Source: Argopecten irradians (taxonomy: Eukaryota > Mollusca > Bivalvia > Pectinida > Pectinidae). From it: a DNA stretch of 64,000 nucleotides. The translations under genes and the position numbers were made by a program. Shown piece after piece: positions 1 to 14,700 of the stretch; within the stretch, counting starts at the first letter, position 1, and each line of letters opens with the position of its first letter. Location of the stretch: the NCBI RefSeq assembly GCF_041381155.1, contig NC_091143.1:27219331-27283330 (forward strand), given 5' to 3'. Under the pieces are notes generated by a model. That model saw only the letters and a list, made by a program, of their open reading frames with translations. It was not told where the DNA came from and ran no database searches.

Positions 1-440
1 TTCATGAGTTCAAATCTAGTACGTGAGATTCATAAAGCAAACTAATATACAACAATATTTAATATGTATATTTACCAAACTTAAGCAGTATTTAGCACAA
101 TAATGTCTAAGCAATAATTCAATTTTGCTTTTAACAGCATTTTCATTGGCTTAAAAATCACATTTTAATCTCATAGCGTAAAACAAATGACACCACGGTT
201 TGTAACGACGCCTCTGATTGGCTGATAAAACCGTATTATAATTTCATAGAATAAAAAGAACAAATCAAGTACATCGGAATTTCAAGAAATTGAATTATAA
301 GAATTAATTGAATTGATTATTTTATGATAGAGTTATAACACAAAAACCTACCTGTACTCTCATCATCAACCGCTTTGTAATTTATTTAGAATATTGATAA
401 TAATGTATGATCACCAATAACAATTTTTTGACGTCAACAG

Positions 441-568
441 TAACGTTTAGAAATGCCACGTTCGGAGGCATCTAAATACATTTACAAAACATGCTGTGAG
501 TATTTTCAAAGGTTTAGCCTAGAAAAATGTATTTAGACGCCTCCGACCGTGACATTTCTAAATGTTAC
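441..568. repeat. Short inverted-repeat (MITE-like) element
   Basis: Two arms of about 45 bp (441-485 and 522-567) are near-perfect reverse complements. They share the core GTTTAGAAATGCCACG (one mismatch) and a TCGGAGGC(A/G)TCTAAATACA stretch, separated by about 36 bp. The shape is that of a small non-autonomous DNA transposon. No coding capacity. Confidence 0.75.
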
Positions 569-668
569 ACGTGGCCACACCTGTTTAAATGAATTGTTAT
601 TGGTAATTGTACATAATTGTTTGTCCAATCATTTTTTTCAATCCGTTATGTACTAAAATCATTATCGA

Positions 669-789
669 TTCTTTTTAGGGCACTATGGTCTCATAGTGTT
701 GTCTTGTGATGGCATAGTACCTTCTGCTCCGGCTGGGTACTATGCCATCCCTCAACAACACTGTAAGTCCATAGTGCCCTCAAAAGAAG
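669..789. repeat. Short foldback element
   Basis: Inverted arms start with AGGGCACTATGG and carry ATGGCATAGTACC in the inner part, around a short loop near 725-733. The whole unit could fold into a long imperfect hairpin. Likely a MITE; no target duplication was resolved. Confidence 0.7.
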
Positions 790-1596
790 ACAATAAAATA
801 TAATTAGTACACTTGATTTTTGCGTTATATTTTCATAACATAAAACATCTATTTAAATTAATTTTCAAGTATTACTTTGAAAATGTCATTACAAGGTCGA
901 ACATATTTCTTCATTAAATCTTCTCTATAAATAGGCCTTAAGCCAATGAACAAAGCATTACATATATAAGCTGAACAAATCACTACATACATAAAAGATG
1001 ATATATATATATATATATGAAATAATACACAGGTTTTTCCTGCTGGATACCACACTTCTTTCTTTTAAACATTAAATTATTTTGGAATTCCTTCATTATT
1101 TGCGACTTTTGCCCTAGATGACATTGGCACTTCGTTAATATCAGGATGAGTCTCAACGTCTACATGTACAATGATTGTCAAAAGATTTACAGATATCTGA
1201 GGTCAGAAATGGAAATAATAGCGAATTGCGCTTTTATATGTTTCACCGGCGTGCAATTCAAATAGATACTGTTGTGCATCGATTTTCCAGATCTATGATA
1301 CATAATTATGGAAATTATAAAGAAACATGCACACAAGTTTAGTAACGACATCAATTAATACTATGATTACCACCTTATTTTCACCAAGACTTACTTTCGT
1401 GTTTTCAGCAATTTTTCTATAACAACTAAAGTTGAGACTGGTATGGTTCTATTTCATCTTTACTTAAAATAATTTAGCGGTGATCAATTGTCGTGTTTTC
1501 TGTTTGTCCGCGAAAAAAAATAAATAATCACACGCTAAAATAAGGTGTTTTACAGTATCTAATAATAACTAAAACAACATTACAAATCAGAACAAA

Positions 1597-1877
1597 CATC
1601 CTGGATACTCAAGGGGTTCCAATCACTCTACATTCCTGGACTATCTCATAGTAAAATTGGAGCAAGCTCAGCGGAAAACATCTGAACCAATCACAGTCCT
1701 GCTAAGATTTCCTTTGAAGACTACAGAGAGAGCGATGCCCAACATTAATGCCACATAGCCAACCATAGAGTACCGTTATACAACTCTTACCTGTTTTGTT
1801 GCCTCCAATTCTACTATGAGATAGTCCCAGGGTGTAGAGATCGTAAGTGATTGGAACCCCTGGATTGTCAAGGATGG
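1597..1877. repeat. Inverted-repeat element, family shared with 53150-53478
   Basis: The arms share CATCC..GGGGTTCCAATCAC and GACTATCTCATAGTA segments in opposite orientation at about 1597-1665 and 1798-1877. The middle contains a TTTCCTTTGAAGA stretch also present in a second copy inside an AP5B1 intron. Two diverged copies in one window show this is a dispersed family. Confidence 0.75.
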
Positions 1878-2551
1878 GCAACAGCATAATAATACAGTAC
1901 ATGTAAAAATTTTAATGAGTACAATTAATATTGGTTAAAGTGCTCCCTAGTAAACAAGTGCTAACGATTTACAACACAGAATGGCAAACATGGAATGTTA
2001 AACTAGCGATTCATTCAAAATTGATTGTATCTAAAAGAGATTCTTTGGGCCAAGTAGGATTTTGAATATTTTATAAAACTGAAATTTATAGTTCAAAAAA
2101 GTAAATCAATAAATGTTAATACAAGTCGTACACAACAAAATATCAAAGCAAAATATAGATACAGATGCAACAAATAAATAGCCATTTCAGATACAATGTA
2201 ATATTATACCTAATATACATGTATACATATATACTTATCAAAAATCTCCTGAATCTTATTCTCACATTTCCATATATACGAAACTCACATTTCCATATAT
2301 ACGAAACTAGGACATTAGTCATTCAACACTAGATGTGAACAGTGATGTGTTTTCAGTGGCCAACGCGCAGACCAAGTGGCACATGATATTCTGATAATTT
2401 GGAAACCGTACAGCTCGACAATCAATATTCAAAACTGTTATCTTTCAACAACCTAATAATTATTACAACTCAACATTAAAAAGGGTCATTGGCCAACAAG
2501 TGTTGTGTAACTCAACATTCACATTTTGAATATTGTGAAACTCTGACATAT

Positions 2552-2680
2552 ACAAGAGCTGTTGGAGAACAGCAAAGCTCGCCTATTCAGAAGAAGTTGA
2601 TGTTCAAGTATTTAATATTTAAACATGGAAATATGACAAATTAACAGACTCAAAAACCCCTTTCGAATAGGCGAGCTAAA
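2552..2680. repeat. ACAAGAG-palindrome repeat, short form
   Basis: Opens with ACAAGAG followed by the palindrome CTGTT-ggag-AACAG. It contains an inverted pair, AGCTCGCCTATTC at 2577 and its reverse complement ending near 2677. The opening motif matches the larger arrays at 17581 and 19940, suggesting a related family. Confidence 0.6.
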
Positions 2681-2744
2681 AATTAACATTTGCAGCCACC
2701 TTTACATAACTAATAAATATACGCATTTTAAATCATGGAAGTAG

Positions 2745-5700
2745 TCACATATATTCCCCTCTATAAAATGCGACATTCTTTCCAGTCTCGTGAACTTTAA
2801 CCTCGTATAGAAGCCCAGGCTCCAGTTGCTTGGCAAGTCTTTTCCATATAAATATGGCGATATTTTCAGCTGTACTGTAAAACAAGAATAAACATTAAAT
2901 CTCTAGTTGGTGGCATGTTTGAAGCACTGGAAATACAAAATTACATCTTGACCAGACTCCGATTTCTCGAAAAAAAAGTGCAGACTTAAGTCAAACTTCA
3001 CTTTTTCTTCTCATATAACTTGTATGAAAAATTCATTACTTAGTTCAGTTTTTGACTTAAGTTTGTTTCGAGAAATCGGGGCCATGTGTCCCAAATACAA
3101 ATATTTCGATTTAGGAATCAATCTTACTTATACAAAGCTTTTACTTTGGCTGACAACACACTTCATCATTATATGACGTCAAAAAATAACGTCTTCATGG
3201 AAAACAGCACCTCCAATTGGCTCACAGTGTAACAATTTCCAAGATAAAATGAGTCCCTCAAAATTTTTCGAAATTAATGGTATTCTCTTGAATTATATGT
3301 TTTAACATGAACATATTCTGATGTTATGGAAAAAGAACACAAGTAAATCTTTACTCTCATAAAACGATAAACCACTTATTCAGAGAACACCGAGATTTTG
3401 GTGCTCCATAACAACAAAAATCAGCTAAAGTCAGTCGTGAAGTAAATTGAAATTGATGGCTACTATCTATGACAAAGAAACACTATCAGTTAAGGTGTCA
3501 TTTCTTCTCTACAATTTTCAGACAAACACAGCATATTTACCTGACAACATTTTTGAAGTAAGGCACATCTTGATCGATATTTTTGTGGTCCATTACATCC
3601 ATGATTGCTACCTACAACAAAACAAGAATAATTTTAGGATCCATATTTCAATGTTTGCAACAATACCACACGTCAGCAAATCAGAATCCACCCTGAAAAC
3701 GACAACATTTCTCATTTGACTTAAGATACATTGCCTACTCACATTCATGAACTTTTTCAGGTCTGTTATATTCATCACCATTCCTGTTACCGGATCGACC
3801 TAGAACAGAGAGCAGACCTTTACGTGGCATGTGTTACGGGTAGGTTGAATAAATAGTAACTGTTACATTTCATGTCACCAATAATTAACAAACATGACCA
3901 TATTATAATGTGATGGTTTAAGAGAACACTATAATTGTCCAAATACTTTCAGAGCAGGGCTGGTTTCAATTTTTTTTATTAACCAAATGCAATTCAGCAT
4001 ATAGATTTGACACATACATAGATACATAATAAAATAATCATTGTGATGTTTCAAGATGGCGGAGGATAATTACGATATACTTCATAGCAAATTAAACAAA
4101 TTGACTTATATATGAGAATAGCAGTGCAGCAGCATTGGACAGGGTTGATAATCGGCTAGTGTTCGGAGGGTCCCAAGTTCGAATCCCAGTCTGACCGCTA
4201 CATTTTCTCCTCCCCAATACAGAATTGGCCCCAACCTGGGGCTCCACTACACAATCCTGCTACACTATACTACTGGTGGAGATAATAGTCCTTACCAAAA
4301 ACGTCAAACATAATAATTAAATACTGAAAACCATGTCATGTTCGTGTATGAATACAACATTCGCGTCTTTGTTATTTTCAACTCATTCCCTAAATTCTAT
4401 ATCAAAAACTCTTACTGACAATCATGGTGCATTGATATGTCCTTTTAACACAATATGTTTTGCAAAGCATTTGGATTCAAGTTCGAGCTCTCTCAGGAAA
4501 TTACGTGAAAATTTGTATCTCACGAAGTAAAAAGTGGTTAGCACTACATAACAGTTTATGACGATGTTCTATGATAATGCCTCATCCTGATTCGTATATT
4601 TTTTTAACAAAATAACAACATGGTATACTGTAAACTACTTATTTTCGTGAGAAATGAATTTTTGCGTAATTCCGAGGGAGCTTGAACTTGAATTCAAATG
4701 TTTACGAATAAGTACATATGAATACAATATATTCGTGAATATGTGGTTTAATATTTCTGAACGTTCCACTTTCATTGTAATATCAATATAAATGAATACT
4801 TTTGATGCATATTGTATGATAACAGTGTGAGAAATAGATATTGTATATATTTGTGTACTTACTGGACCTCGTAGAATCACCTCAACTGAAAAAGAACATG
4901 TTTATTTGAAAATTTTGTTACTGCTTCGTGTATTGAAAATCAAAATACATGTACATATATCACGATTCTCTATGTATAATGCAAATGTACTGATCATATA
5001 GATCTATAAATGTACTGATCATATAGATCTATAAATAGATGGCCACAATAATAACTTAAAAAACTCATCTGCCCCTGAAGACCCCTTGAGTCTTTTCTTA
5101 ATCAAAGACTAGACCAGTCCATTATGAAATTTTTGGGGTAAAACCACATTTTACATAAACACTTTGCTGCAAGATCATAAGCTGTATATCAACAACTACT
5201 ATTACAAATACACAACAATAAATTACACGTATGAAAATGAGCCTGTAAAGGACAGCAAACATATATGTTCACATTCTCTCTCACTCTGCAGGAATGGCAT
5301 ACCTGTATAGTTGTGTCCGTGACCATTGGGGTTGTTACATTTCCCAAAGATGTTTTTATTTTCTTCATCGCTTAGTTCAGTGCTTCAATGAGAACAAAGT
5401 GTTTATCAACTTTATAGCCTTTAACTTTCACTACATAGCTTTACGTCATTTTCTATTGTTTAGATATTTAGTCTGTTTATTGTCAAAAGTTAATGACATG
5501 ATGAGAATAAATTTCTCACAATATCATCTTCATGATACACATAATAAAATGTCGAATATTGAAAAACAAAAAAGCATTTTAGCCAATAAAATACCTGTAT
5601 ACTAGACCTCTTTAATTAATACCTAGGTGTCGCAAAACAAACAATAATGTAACAGAGCAACTAGAATAGAGAAGGTTGTCAGCCCCACCATTTGTACAAT

Positions 5701-8700
5701 TTTGAATCCAAACCCTTTAAGGATGCTACCATTGCATTAGGAGTGCTATCCCACGCAAGTTTCAGAGGAGAAGTCTTTTATATGAAAATAGCTAAATTTA
5801 GCCCTTTTGGCCACGCCCCTCAGGCCCCCAAGGGGTGTCGTCCTACGGATGGCTGTGTTGGTCGAAATGACGACAAGGAGTAGGGTAGAAGCTTGTTGAC
5901 GGCTTTTATTCAAAGTGTAGACAAGAGTTCTCACTTTCTCTCTCTCTCAAAGGTGGCCCTAGAGGAGGCGGTGACGTAGGTGTATGTGAGGCGGAAGTAC
6001 CCAGTCTCAGTCTTATTCCCGTCTGATGTCCGTCTTATTTCAGTCTGGTTTCAGTCTAGTTTCCGTCTTCAGTCTGGTTTCAGTCTAGTTTCAGTCTCCG
6101 TCTAGTTTCCGTCTAAGTTCAGTCTTCAGTCTTCAGTCTGACTGGGGCCTATTGCGCCCCTCTATTTATAATGATTGGGTACGTGACTGGTACACGTGCC
6201 GTTGGGACAATGCTTGCCCCAAAGGTTACCCAGCTCATCATAAACTGTCAAAATTTACTAATTTTAATTCAGAATACGGCCTTACCGGCGCCTGATGCAG
6301 GCTTAACAAAATAGAAATGTTTTGATTATCTGACTGGACTTGGTTGAGGCTGGACAGAACCGCCTGTAATATGCACATTTTGCACAAACTATACTGCGCA
6401 GTTAAACAGGTGTGTGGACTACGTGATGTCCTGTCATTCCTTCCAGAACATTCCACGTAGTCCCTACCATACCCATACCTATTTGGTAACAATTAACTAA
6501 TAAATTGGTCACCTAGTTTAACACGTGCACAGACCGTGCGATGTCCTGTCATGCTTTCCAGAACATCCCACATAGTCGCTACTAAGTAGGTGCCGTAACA
6601 ATTTACTGATATTTCGGTCACCTAGTTTGGCCATGCCTTAAAACAACAACCTAACTCTGGCTGCAAACATGAGTAAACACTCCCGCGTTACTGACCTTTA
6701 AATATACTACACATCAGTACTAGGTATAAGCAACACTATATACACCACAATAATGCACTATGAAATTAAACACAGCCTAATAAATATATACATGGTTGTT
6801 ATTAAATAACTAATACTTGTACTCTTATATAAAATACACTATAATTTAACTCAGCACCGCGATCCACAATTATACACGGCTAACATAACAACTTCTGTCA
6901 AGGTTCAACATGTACCCCACTTCCTGTTTACCTAGCGGGAATATTCAAATATCATATATATTAATGATATTCATGGGGACTTAAGCAGGGCTACTAGCCT
7001 GTCTATCTCTATAGGGTTACAATCATCTATCACCAATAATATCATTGGGGCTTAAGCAAGGCTACCAGCCTGTCTACCTCTATAGGGTTACAATCGCCCC
7101 TTTCTTCAAACAAGACAATATGTAAGGCATTTCTCAGAATGGCTTACATATTTCTTAACGCAAAGTATCAAGTATTATTAATATTTCAATTTACCACCGC
7201 CTCCTTTAAGAAAAATTCCTAAATAGTAACTAGTGGCCATTTCATTCATTTCTCCTTTCAACCTTCTTTCATTCGCATGCATCATGCAGTATATTTTTAA
7301 TTATCGCGAAGTTATCCTATTAAACGTTAAACTATTAAACTCTTTTACCTTAATGCACAATATGCACATACACATATTGTAATTATCTTGGACGTTATAC
7401 TTTAAACATCTCTTTAATATATTTCATGCAATATAAAGTTCTTATTTACAGTCACAGTTCTATGGTCACAACATCATAAAGTTGACCAGTAATTATATTT
7501 CACAGTACGTCCATTGTAGTTCAAACATTTTTCACAGTCACTTCCATTGTAGTTTGAACCTATTTAACAGTCACACAGTTCCATGGTAACTTCATCGTTA
7601 AAAATCAGTAATATTATTTCACAGTCACGTCCATTTTAGTTAGAACATATTTCACAGTCACACAGTTCCATGGTCACTTCATCGTTAAAAATCATTCGTA
7701 ATAATATGGCTGCTCATATATTAAAATCCACAGTTTATCTCCACAGTTGCTGCTTATTTAGTTATATCCAGAGCTTCTTTATGTTCTTAGGTCCATCATC
7801 CACCACGGTTCTTGAAGAGGTCACATTTTGTCTTATCCGCATTAAGATATTGTGATTTTTTTTTTAATTGATTAACGTTAATATCCAGACAAGAGTTGGT
7901 CTTGTTAACACCAAGACGTTTCCGTATTGTCTTGTAATAACCGAGACATTATATGTATATCTTTGTCTCGTAAGTATCTTTAACCATATAGACGTTGAAT
8001 ATAACGGCATAATGTTTCACCGGGTCATTATCATTTCCTTCTTCACATTTAGACATTGTCTTGTTACGACCAAGACGTTACTTTATATCTGTCTATGGAA
8101 GACTGAGCTCTTTTCTCAAGTCTGGGTATATTACACTTCGTACTCGGGTTGTAAGGCAGTCCTGTTTACCCGTTTCACTTCCTCCACTTCCTGATGGGGC
8201 AGTTACATCTGCCTCGGCGAGGTCAACGCCCTCAGGGTAATTCCTGACATCAGTGTAGGTTTTTCTGTGTTTTCTTGTTCCTGGTGGATGAGTTCCTTGA
8301 TGTATGTTGTCATCAATTCTTCTAAGGCTGTCATGTCTTCTGTGGATTGGTTACTTTTGAGTCTTTGCATTGTTCTTGAGGCTTGCGAGACACTCGACTC
8401 TGACTTTCCCCTTTTCACTGACCATTTACCTAACCTACATTTCTGACATTTATCCCTAATTCTCCTACGACATAAATATATCACTATAACAACAACTACT
8501 ACCACACCTACTATCGACAAGTAGGTCGAGAGGGGCAAATCAGATTCCATGGGTTCAAGATCAAATGAATTGTCAAGTTCATTTATCAACTCATCAATGG
8601 GGATTTCCTTTATAGGCTTAAGTTTATGGGGTATCTTAATGTTTTTTTACATTTGGTAGTCTTTGGGTCATTGGCTTCCAGAGTTCAATGGAGCCTACAT

Positions 8701-11700
8701 AATAATTTGAAATCACCTGTTGAAAATGATCTGTTAGGTTATATTTACTCTCTGAATGATAATATGAGGGCAAGGTCATATATTCATTTGATGCAGAACA
8801 ACCTTCCGCAAGGGATAAGGTGTCAATAGGGTATCTGGTTACCACAGTACCAGATTGGGTTCTATAGGGGCATTTCAGTGTAAAGGTCAAAGATCTATCG
8901 TGGACAACTATCCATTGGCCATTGGTCAAATACTGGGCCATAGGGGAAGTGTTTGTATTTTTGTACTACTGTAGTACAATATTTAACTAAATTATTGGTC
9001 CAATTCATAAAAAGATTAACAATACATTTCTTATTTCCCATTATAGTATACATTGGACTACGAAACCTGCAGTAGTTTTTAACGCTATTTACACATTGAT
9101 TCATCTCTTCAATTGTCATTGTAACCAATTGTGTTTTCGCTTCATTGATTGCAAGAGCTTCTGCTTCTAATTTATAAGTCGCCAAAATATTTGTTTGATT
9201 CGATCCAAGGTACGGAAGAGGAAGGTTATGTGCTCGGTACACAGCAAACTTGCCAATCATGTCTATTAATGGAATGGAAATAACTACAATAAGGCTATCA
9301 GTACTAATAAGTGTCGTACAGGTCACTGTCTTATAAAATTCCCAAAGGTCAGTTTCCGAGTCAAAAGGTACTCTTACACCTGGGTCAAGGTTGCTTTCTA
9401 CTTCTATAAGGAGTTCGTACACGTCTGGGGGTGAAATGACTGAAGGGCTTAAATGTCCTAGAGTTAGCATATTGATCTGAAGTTTCAAATGATTAAGATA
9501 ATCTCTAGCTAATCCAACTAATTATTTTGCTTCACTAAGGGCCCTGTCGATCTTAGTGTATGAACCTAGATATTCATCAATAGCTTAGATTAAGAACAAA
9601 AGCTCATATTTCTTTTTCTGAAACGATAAGAAACGATTCACTAATGAATCTCGTTATTGATCACGAAGAAAATATTTCAGACATTTTTTAAATAGCTCTG
9701 AATTGTCCTCAGAGTCTCTTGATATATCTCTCTTAACTTCATCTTTTCTATTGTGGAGTCTATCATCTTTACATAGTTTATCTACTGCGGTGGAGATTTG
9801 GGGCGTAACTTCATTTGCTAATTTATTTATCGCATCAATCTCCATGTCATCAGCAGTACAACCAGTCTCAGACGCATCTACAAAATCATCATCATCGTCA
9901 TCTGTCTGAGTGTCAGCGTTATTGTTTTCTTTTAACTTACCTTTCAATTGTGATAAGGGTATAAGTTCATCATCTGAATCAATAGGACTAGCTTTGTCCA
10001 ATTCTCGGGTCCGGAGCCTTTGTCTTAGCTCTATTAACGGAATATCATCCTCAGAGTCCGAATCTGACCTTTCTTGTCTTCTATATCTTATGACTCTTTT
10101 TAAGGATGTTTCCTCCTCAGACTCCTCTGAACTGCTCTCAGGGGGAACTACATATGTCGATTTCCTTAAAGGTCGACCTATATTATCTTTGGGCAACTCC
10201 CATTCATCAACATTTGCTAATCGTAAATGCCTCGCGTGTGTCTTCGTGACTTCACCTGTAAGCTGGTTTCTTACCTTAAAACTTACTGGTCCAGTTTGCT
10301 CAATAATCCTATAGTAAGGTGTCCATTTATTGTCCAGTTTTGAGGTACGCTTATGGTTTCTTATGTAAACCGGATCTCCTGTCTTTAGATCCTACGTCTT
10401 TACAGTTCTACTGATCAGCGAGTTTCTTCTGTTTCTTCTTCGCTTGTTTCATGTGTCTATGCACTAGAAACAAAGGACTTATGTTGCTGCTCTAAGGCGA
10501 TTCTTGTGTAACTCTTCACCGGCATACCGCCCGTCTTGGCTTTAAGATTGTGTCCAAGGGGAGTAAGTACTACATTCGCGGTTATATAAAGCAGGAAGAA
10601 AGGCGAAGCCTTTGTTACCTCACTGGTATGAAATCTTTACTGCGGCCAATACTTGGTTCAAGAAAAGATCCCACGTGTTAACGTTTTCTTTGATCTTCTT
10701 GGCCAAAATGTCTACCATCGTTCTATGAAATCCTCCACTTTTCCATTTGTACTGAGGGCAATAATAAGAAGTGGTAACATGGTGGATATTCAATGCTTCT
10801 AGTGTCTCCTTTACTGATCTAGCGATATTCTCTGAACCGTTATCTGTAACCAGTTCTAATACGCTACCATATCTTGGGAATAGTTCTTCCAAGATAAGAT
10901 GTACAATGTTTGCTGCTGATTTGTCAGGGACTGGAAATGCTTCCGGAAAGCCAGAGTAAACATCTATGAACGACACGATGTATTTGTTTCCTGATAATGT
11001 CTGGGGATAAGGGCCTGACAAATCCATTGCTACCTTAGCAAAAGGGTATGGGGGTATCTGGCTGTCTTGAAGAGGAGGATGAGGGTTACTCTGACTTCTT
11101 GTCTGACAAGTCACACACTTTTCAATGTGTTGGTGAACCTTCTTGTATAACAAAGGAAAATATTACTTCTTTCTTATTACGTCATATGTTTTGTCAACTG
11201 CCATATGACCTAGGAAATCATGATACTGTCTTATCACCATTCCTTCAAGTTCCTTCGGAATGTAAAGTCTCAAGACCGGGTCATCTGATTCCGCGTTTGA
11301 CAAATAATACACTAAGTTATCTACAACCAAGAAGCGCTCCTCCTCACTCTTGGTTGCTTGTCCATTACAAAGTCTAAGTCTCAGCTTTGATATGTCTTCG
11401 TCATTGTCTTGCGTTTTTCTTATGTCTATGTCTTTAGGGAGATCCATATGAGGTTTAACAATATCGTCTGGAGTATCAACTGTACTACTGACAAAGTCTC
11501 TTGGCTTAAATTTGTTAGAGTTGAGAGCTCCAATCTCTAAGGCTCTGTCATCTACGTCCAAGACATCATGAATGTCTGTAGTTTCCTGTGTTTCTCCTTG
11601 CTTATCCTCAGCTTCTTCCGCTGTATCTGTTGGTAGTCGCGATAGTAAGTCCGCGCAACAATTAAATCTACCTTCAATATATTCTACCTTACAATTATAG

Positions 11701-14700
11701 GACGCTACAGTAAGGGACCATAAGGAGAGTTTCTTATTCAATGTCTTCTTGTCTGAGAATATGTAAGAAAGTGGGCGATGGTCCGTTCTTATTACAAAGG
11801 AACTGTTGTGTAAGTAGTTATCAAGCTTCTGAAGAGCATATACCACAGCAAAAGCTTCCTTCTCTATCACAGACCACCTACGCTGTGTTGGGCTAAGCTT
11901 ATGTGACAAGTAATAAAGTGGCATTTCTTCACCTTCCTTTGTCTTCTGTGTAAGACAAGCTCCTATGCATGTGTCTGATGCATCTGTATAAAGCACATAT
12001 GGTAGGTTTGGGTCTGGGTATGCTAGTAGAGGTACTACTGTAAGACTTTCTTTAAGATAGTCAAATGACTTCTGACATTCTTCAGTCCATTTGAACCTAG
12101 CATACTTCTTGGTTAGTTCTGTAAGACATTCCGCTATTTTGAGAAGTTGGGGATGTGCTTCCTATAGTAACCGCACATTCCAATGAATGCTCTTTAATCT
12201 CTTACGCAAGTAGGGGTTGGTAAGGCCCTAATAGCTTCAACTTTCTTTTGGTCCGGCTTTACACCTTTGTCCGTAATCATAAAGCCAAGATATTCCGTCT
12301 CTTTCTTGAAGAAAGTGCATTTCTTAAGCTTTAGTTTGAGTCCATGTTGTCTTAATTTGTTGAAGACTATCTGTAAGTGTTTCAGGTGTTCTTCGGCTGT
12401 CCTACTGTAAATTATGACATCATCAAGGTAAGCTGTGGCGAATTGTTCACATCCTTGTAAGACAATATTCATCAATTCTTGGAAGACAGCAGGGGCGTTA
12501 CTTAGTCCGAAAGGCATTCTGTTGAACTGGAATAGTCCTTTGTGACAGGCAAAAGCTGTCTTTTGTTTACTTTCCTCGTTGAGTTCTACTTGCCAATATC
12601 CACTTTTCAAATCTAATGTAGTGAAATGTTTTGAGTGTCCTAGGAGGGTCAAAATGTCATCTATCAAAGGAAGAGGTACTGACATCGGGGTAACAATCTT
12701 ATTTAAACTCCTAAAATCTACACACATTCTCTTACTTCCATCTTTCTTATCAACTACCACTAAGCCAAAACTCCAGGGACTTCTAGACCTATCTATGACC
12801 TTTGCCTTTAACATCTCGTCAATAGCTTCGTCCACTACTTGACGTTTCTTCAGGGGTGTCCTGTAAGGTCGGTTCTTAATTGGTTTGTGATCTCCTGTTT
12901 CTATATGCATCTTAACTGTCTTTGTATGTCCAAGCTGAGAATCCTTTTTGGCGAATAGATCCTTGTTTCTTCTTAATATCTTTAGTGTCTCAGCACTGTA
13001 CTCGTCTGGTACATCTACCTCCTTAAAGTTTTCTTCGTCTTTGTCATCGTCTTTTGTCGCAGTTATACTTGAAATGTCTTTGTCTTCTAAGGCCTGTGCT
13101 TTGCCTACTACACTTCCTCGTTTTAGGTTAATCGTCCTGTTTGTTTGGTTAAGTATCAAGATAGGTATCTTGCGAGGGTTCGTGACCTTTGTTACACCGT
13201 TTTGTAAGGTCAAACCAGGTTCATCATATATACAAGTGTCATTTGCTGATATCTCTAAGAGCTTTGATCCTGGTATCTTAAAAGTTCTTGGGAGTCTTAC
13301 CTGACATACCGTTGCCGTTTGCGGTCTTAACAATGTCTTGTGGGTGGTCCTTATTATTGAGGCAATATGTATGTCTTCCTCTAATTGAACATAGGTCTTA
13401 CCTATACGCATACATGCAAGGTCAAAATACATTCTAACGCCATTTTGTTTAAGAAAATCTAAACCAAGGATGCAGTTTCTGTTCATGCCATCAACAACAT
13501 AAAATTTATGTCTTAAGGTCAAATGTCTTATTTGAAATGAAATGTCTGCTGAACCTATTACCTTGAGCGGTGTACTGCTGACGGATTGGAGAGTCATGCT
13601 TTCTTTTCTTAGTCGTGGTTTGTTCGGTAACATCTTAAAAATCCTATTGCTGATTATGGAAACCTCAGCACCTGTGTCTAAGAGAGCTCTTATTTTTTGT
13701 TTACCTATTTTTATCACAGTTGTACTTGGGTTACTTGATATTTCTATTTTCTTAGACACATGCTTCTTATTTCTTTTCAACCTCGCCCCATCGGTTTCCT
13801 TATGAAGCGAGGTCTTTAGTTTAACGGCCTACCTTTTCTATTTAATTGGGGACAGTTCTTTCTTATGTGACCTTCTTCATTACATTGAAAACATCTGAAT
13901 TGTGATCTTTGTTTATTTGGACCTAATGACTGCACTTGTGGGGGGTTCTGAGTTTGCACTCTGTTACCTGTACTATACGACCTATTTTGACTTTGGTTAT
14001 GATATCTGCTATTGTCTGAATACCTATTTCTAGGGGCTCTATTAAGGGGTGTCTGTCTCTGTGTTTCCCTAAAACTATTTCTGTCTTGTACTGGGCGTGG
14101 TCTATGTCTTATGATATTGTTTTGTTTACATTTATAACACTGTCTCTGTCTGGTGTGGTCAATGTCCATTGGTACTTCTCGCCTCGTGTTAGTTTCGTTA
14201 TGTCTAAGGTTAAAGTGTGTGTCTTGCGTAGGGGCTACCTGAGGGTCATATACATGTTCCTGTCTTGGCCTTAAGACCATGTCATTGTCATTATTCATGT
14301 CTTGTCTTAGATTGAACCTTTTCCTAAGGTTCTGTTCGCGCATAGCTATATGTACCGCCCTCTCTAATGTGTCTGGGTCCTCGCGCATAACCTTCATCTT
14401 AATATAGTCAAAATGCAACCCATCACAAAAGGCGTTAACTAATTGTCTTTGAACAATGCCCTTTTCACATTCCTGGGCATCAGGATACGCGTCTTCTGCT
14501 ACTTGCAGGAGTCGTTCAGCGTATATCTGGACGCTTTCGTCCCGTTTCTGTATCGTTTTACGTAATAAGGCCATAGCTTGATGCGAATCTGTTATGTCAG
14601 CGAATCTTTGTTTGAGGAGTTTCTTAAGGTCCTCCCAAGACAGATCTCCCTCTAAATCGTCTAAATATCGTTTGATAAAATCCCCTACTGAACCTACACT

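Larger units (their letters stand above)
1..2744. other. Intergenic region downstream of PTS
   Basis: No exon with protein similarity was found on either strand between the window edge and the PTS stop codon. The stretch is AT-rich and holds four short inverted-repeat elements, listed separately, and a 23-bp direct duplication at about 2261-2306. The short open frames here overlap those repeats and have no recognisable domain. The PTS 3' untranslated region must lie at the right end, but no convincing polyadenylation signal could be fixed. Confidence 0.6.

Noticed and set aside
6238-6492. 84-codon open frame present identically in both LTRs (also 15656-15910)
   Set aside because: It repeats only because the LTRs are near-identical; no domain or codon signal, and it lies across LTR regulatory sequence.
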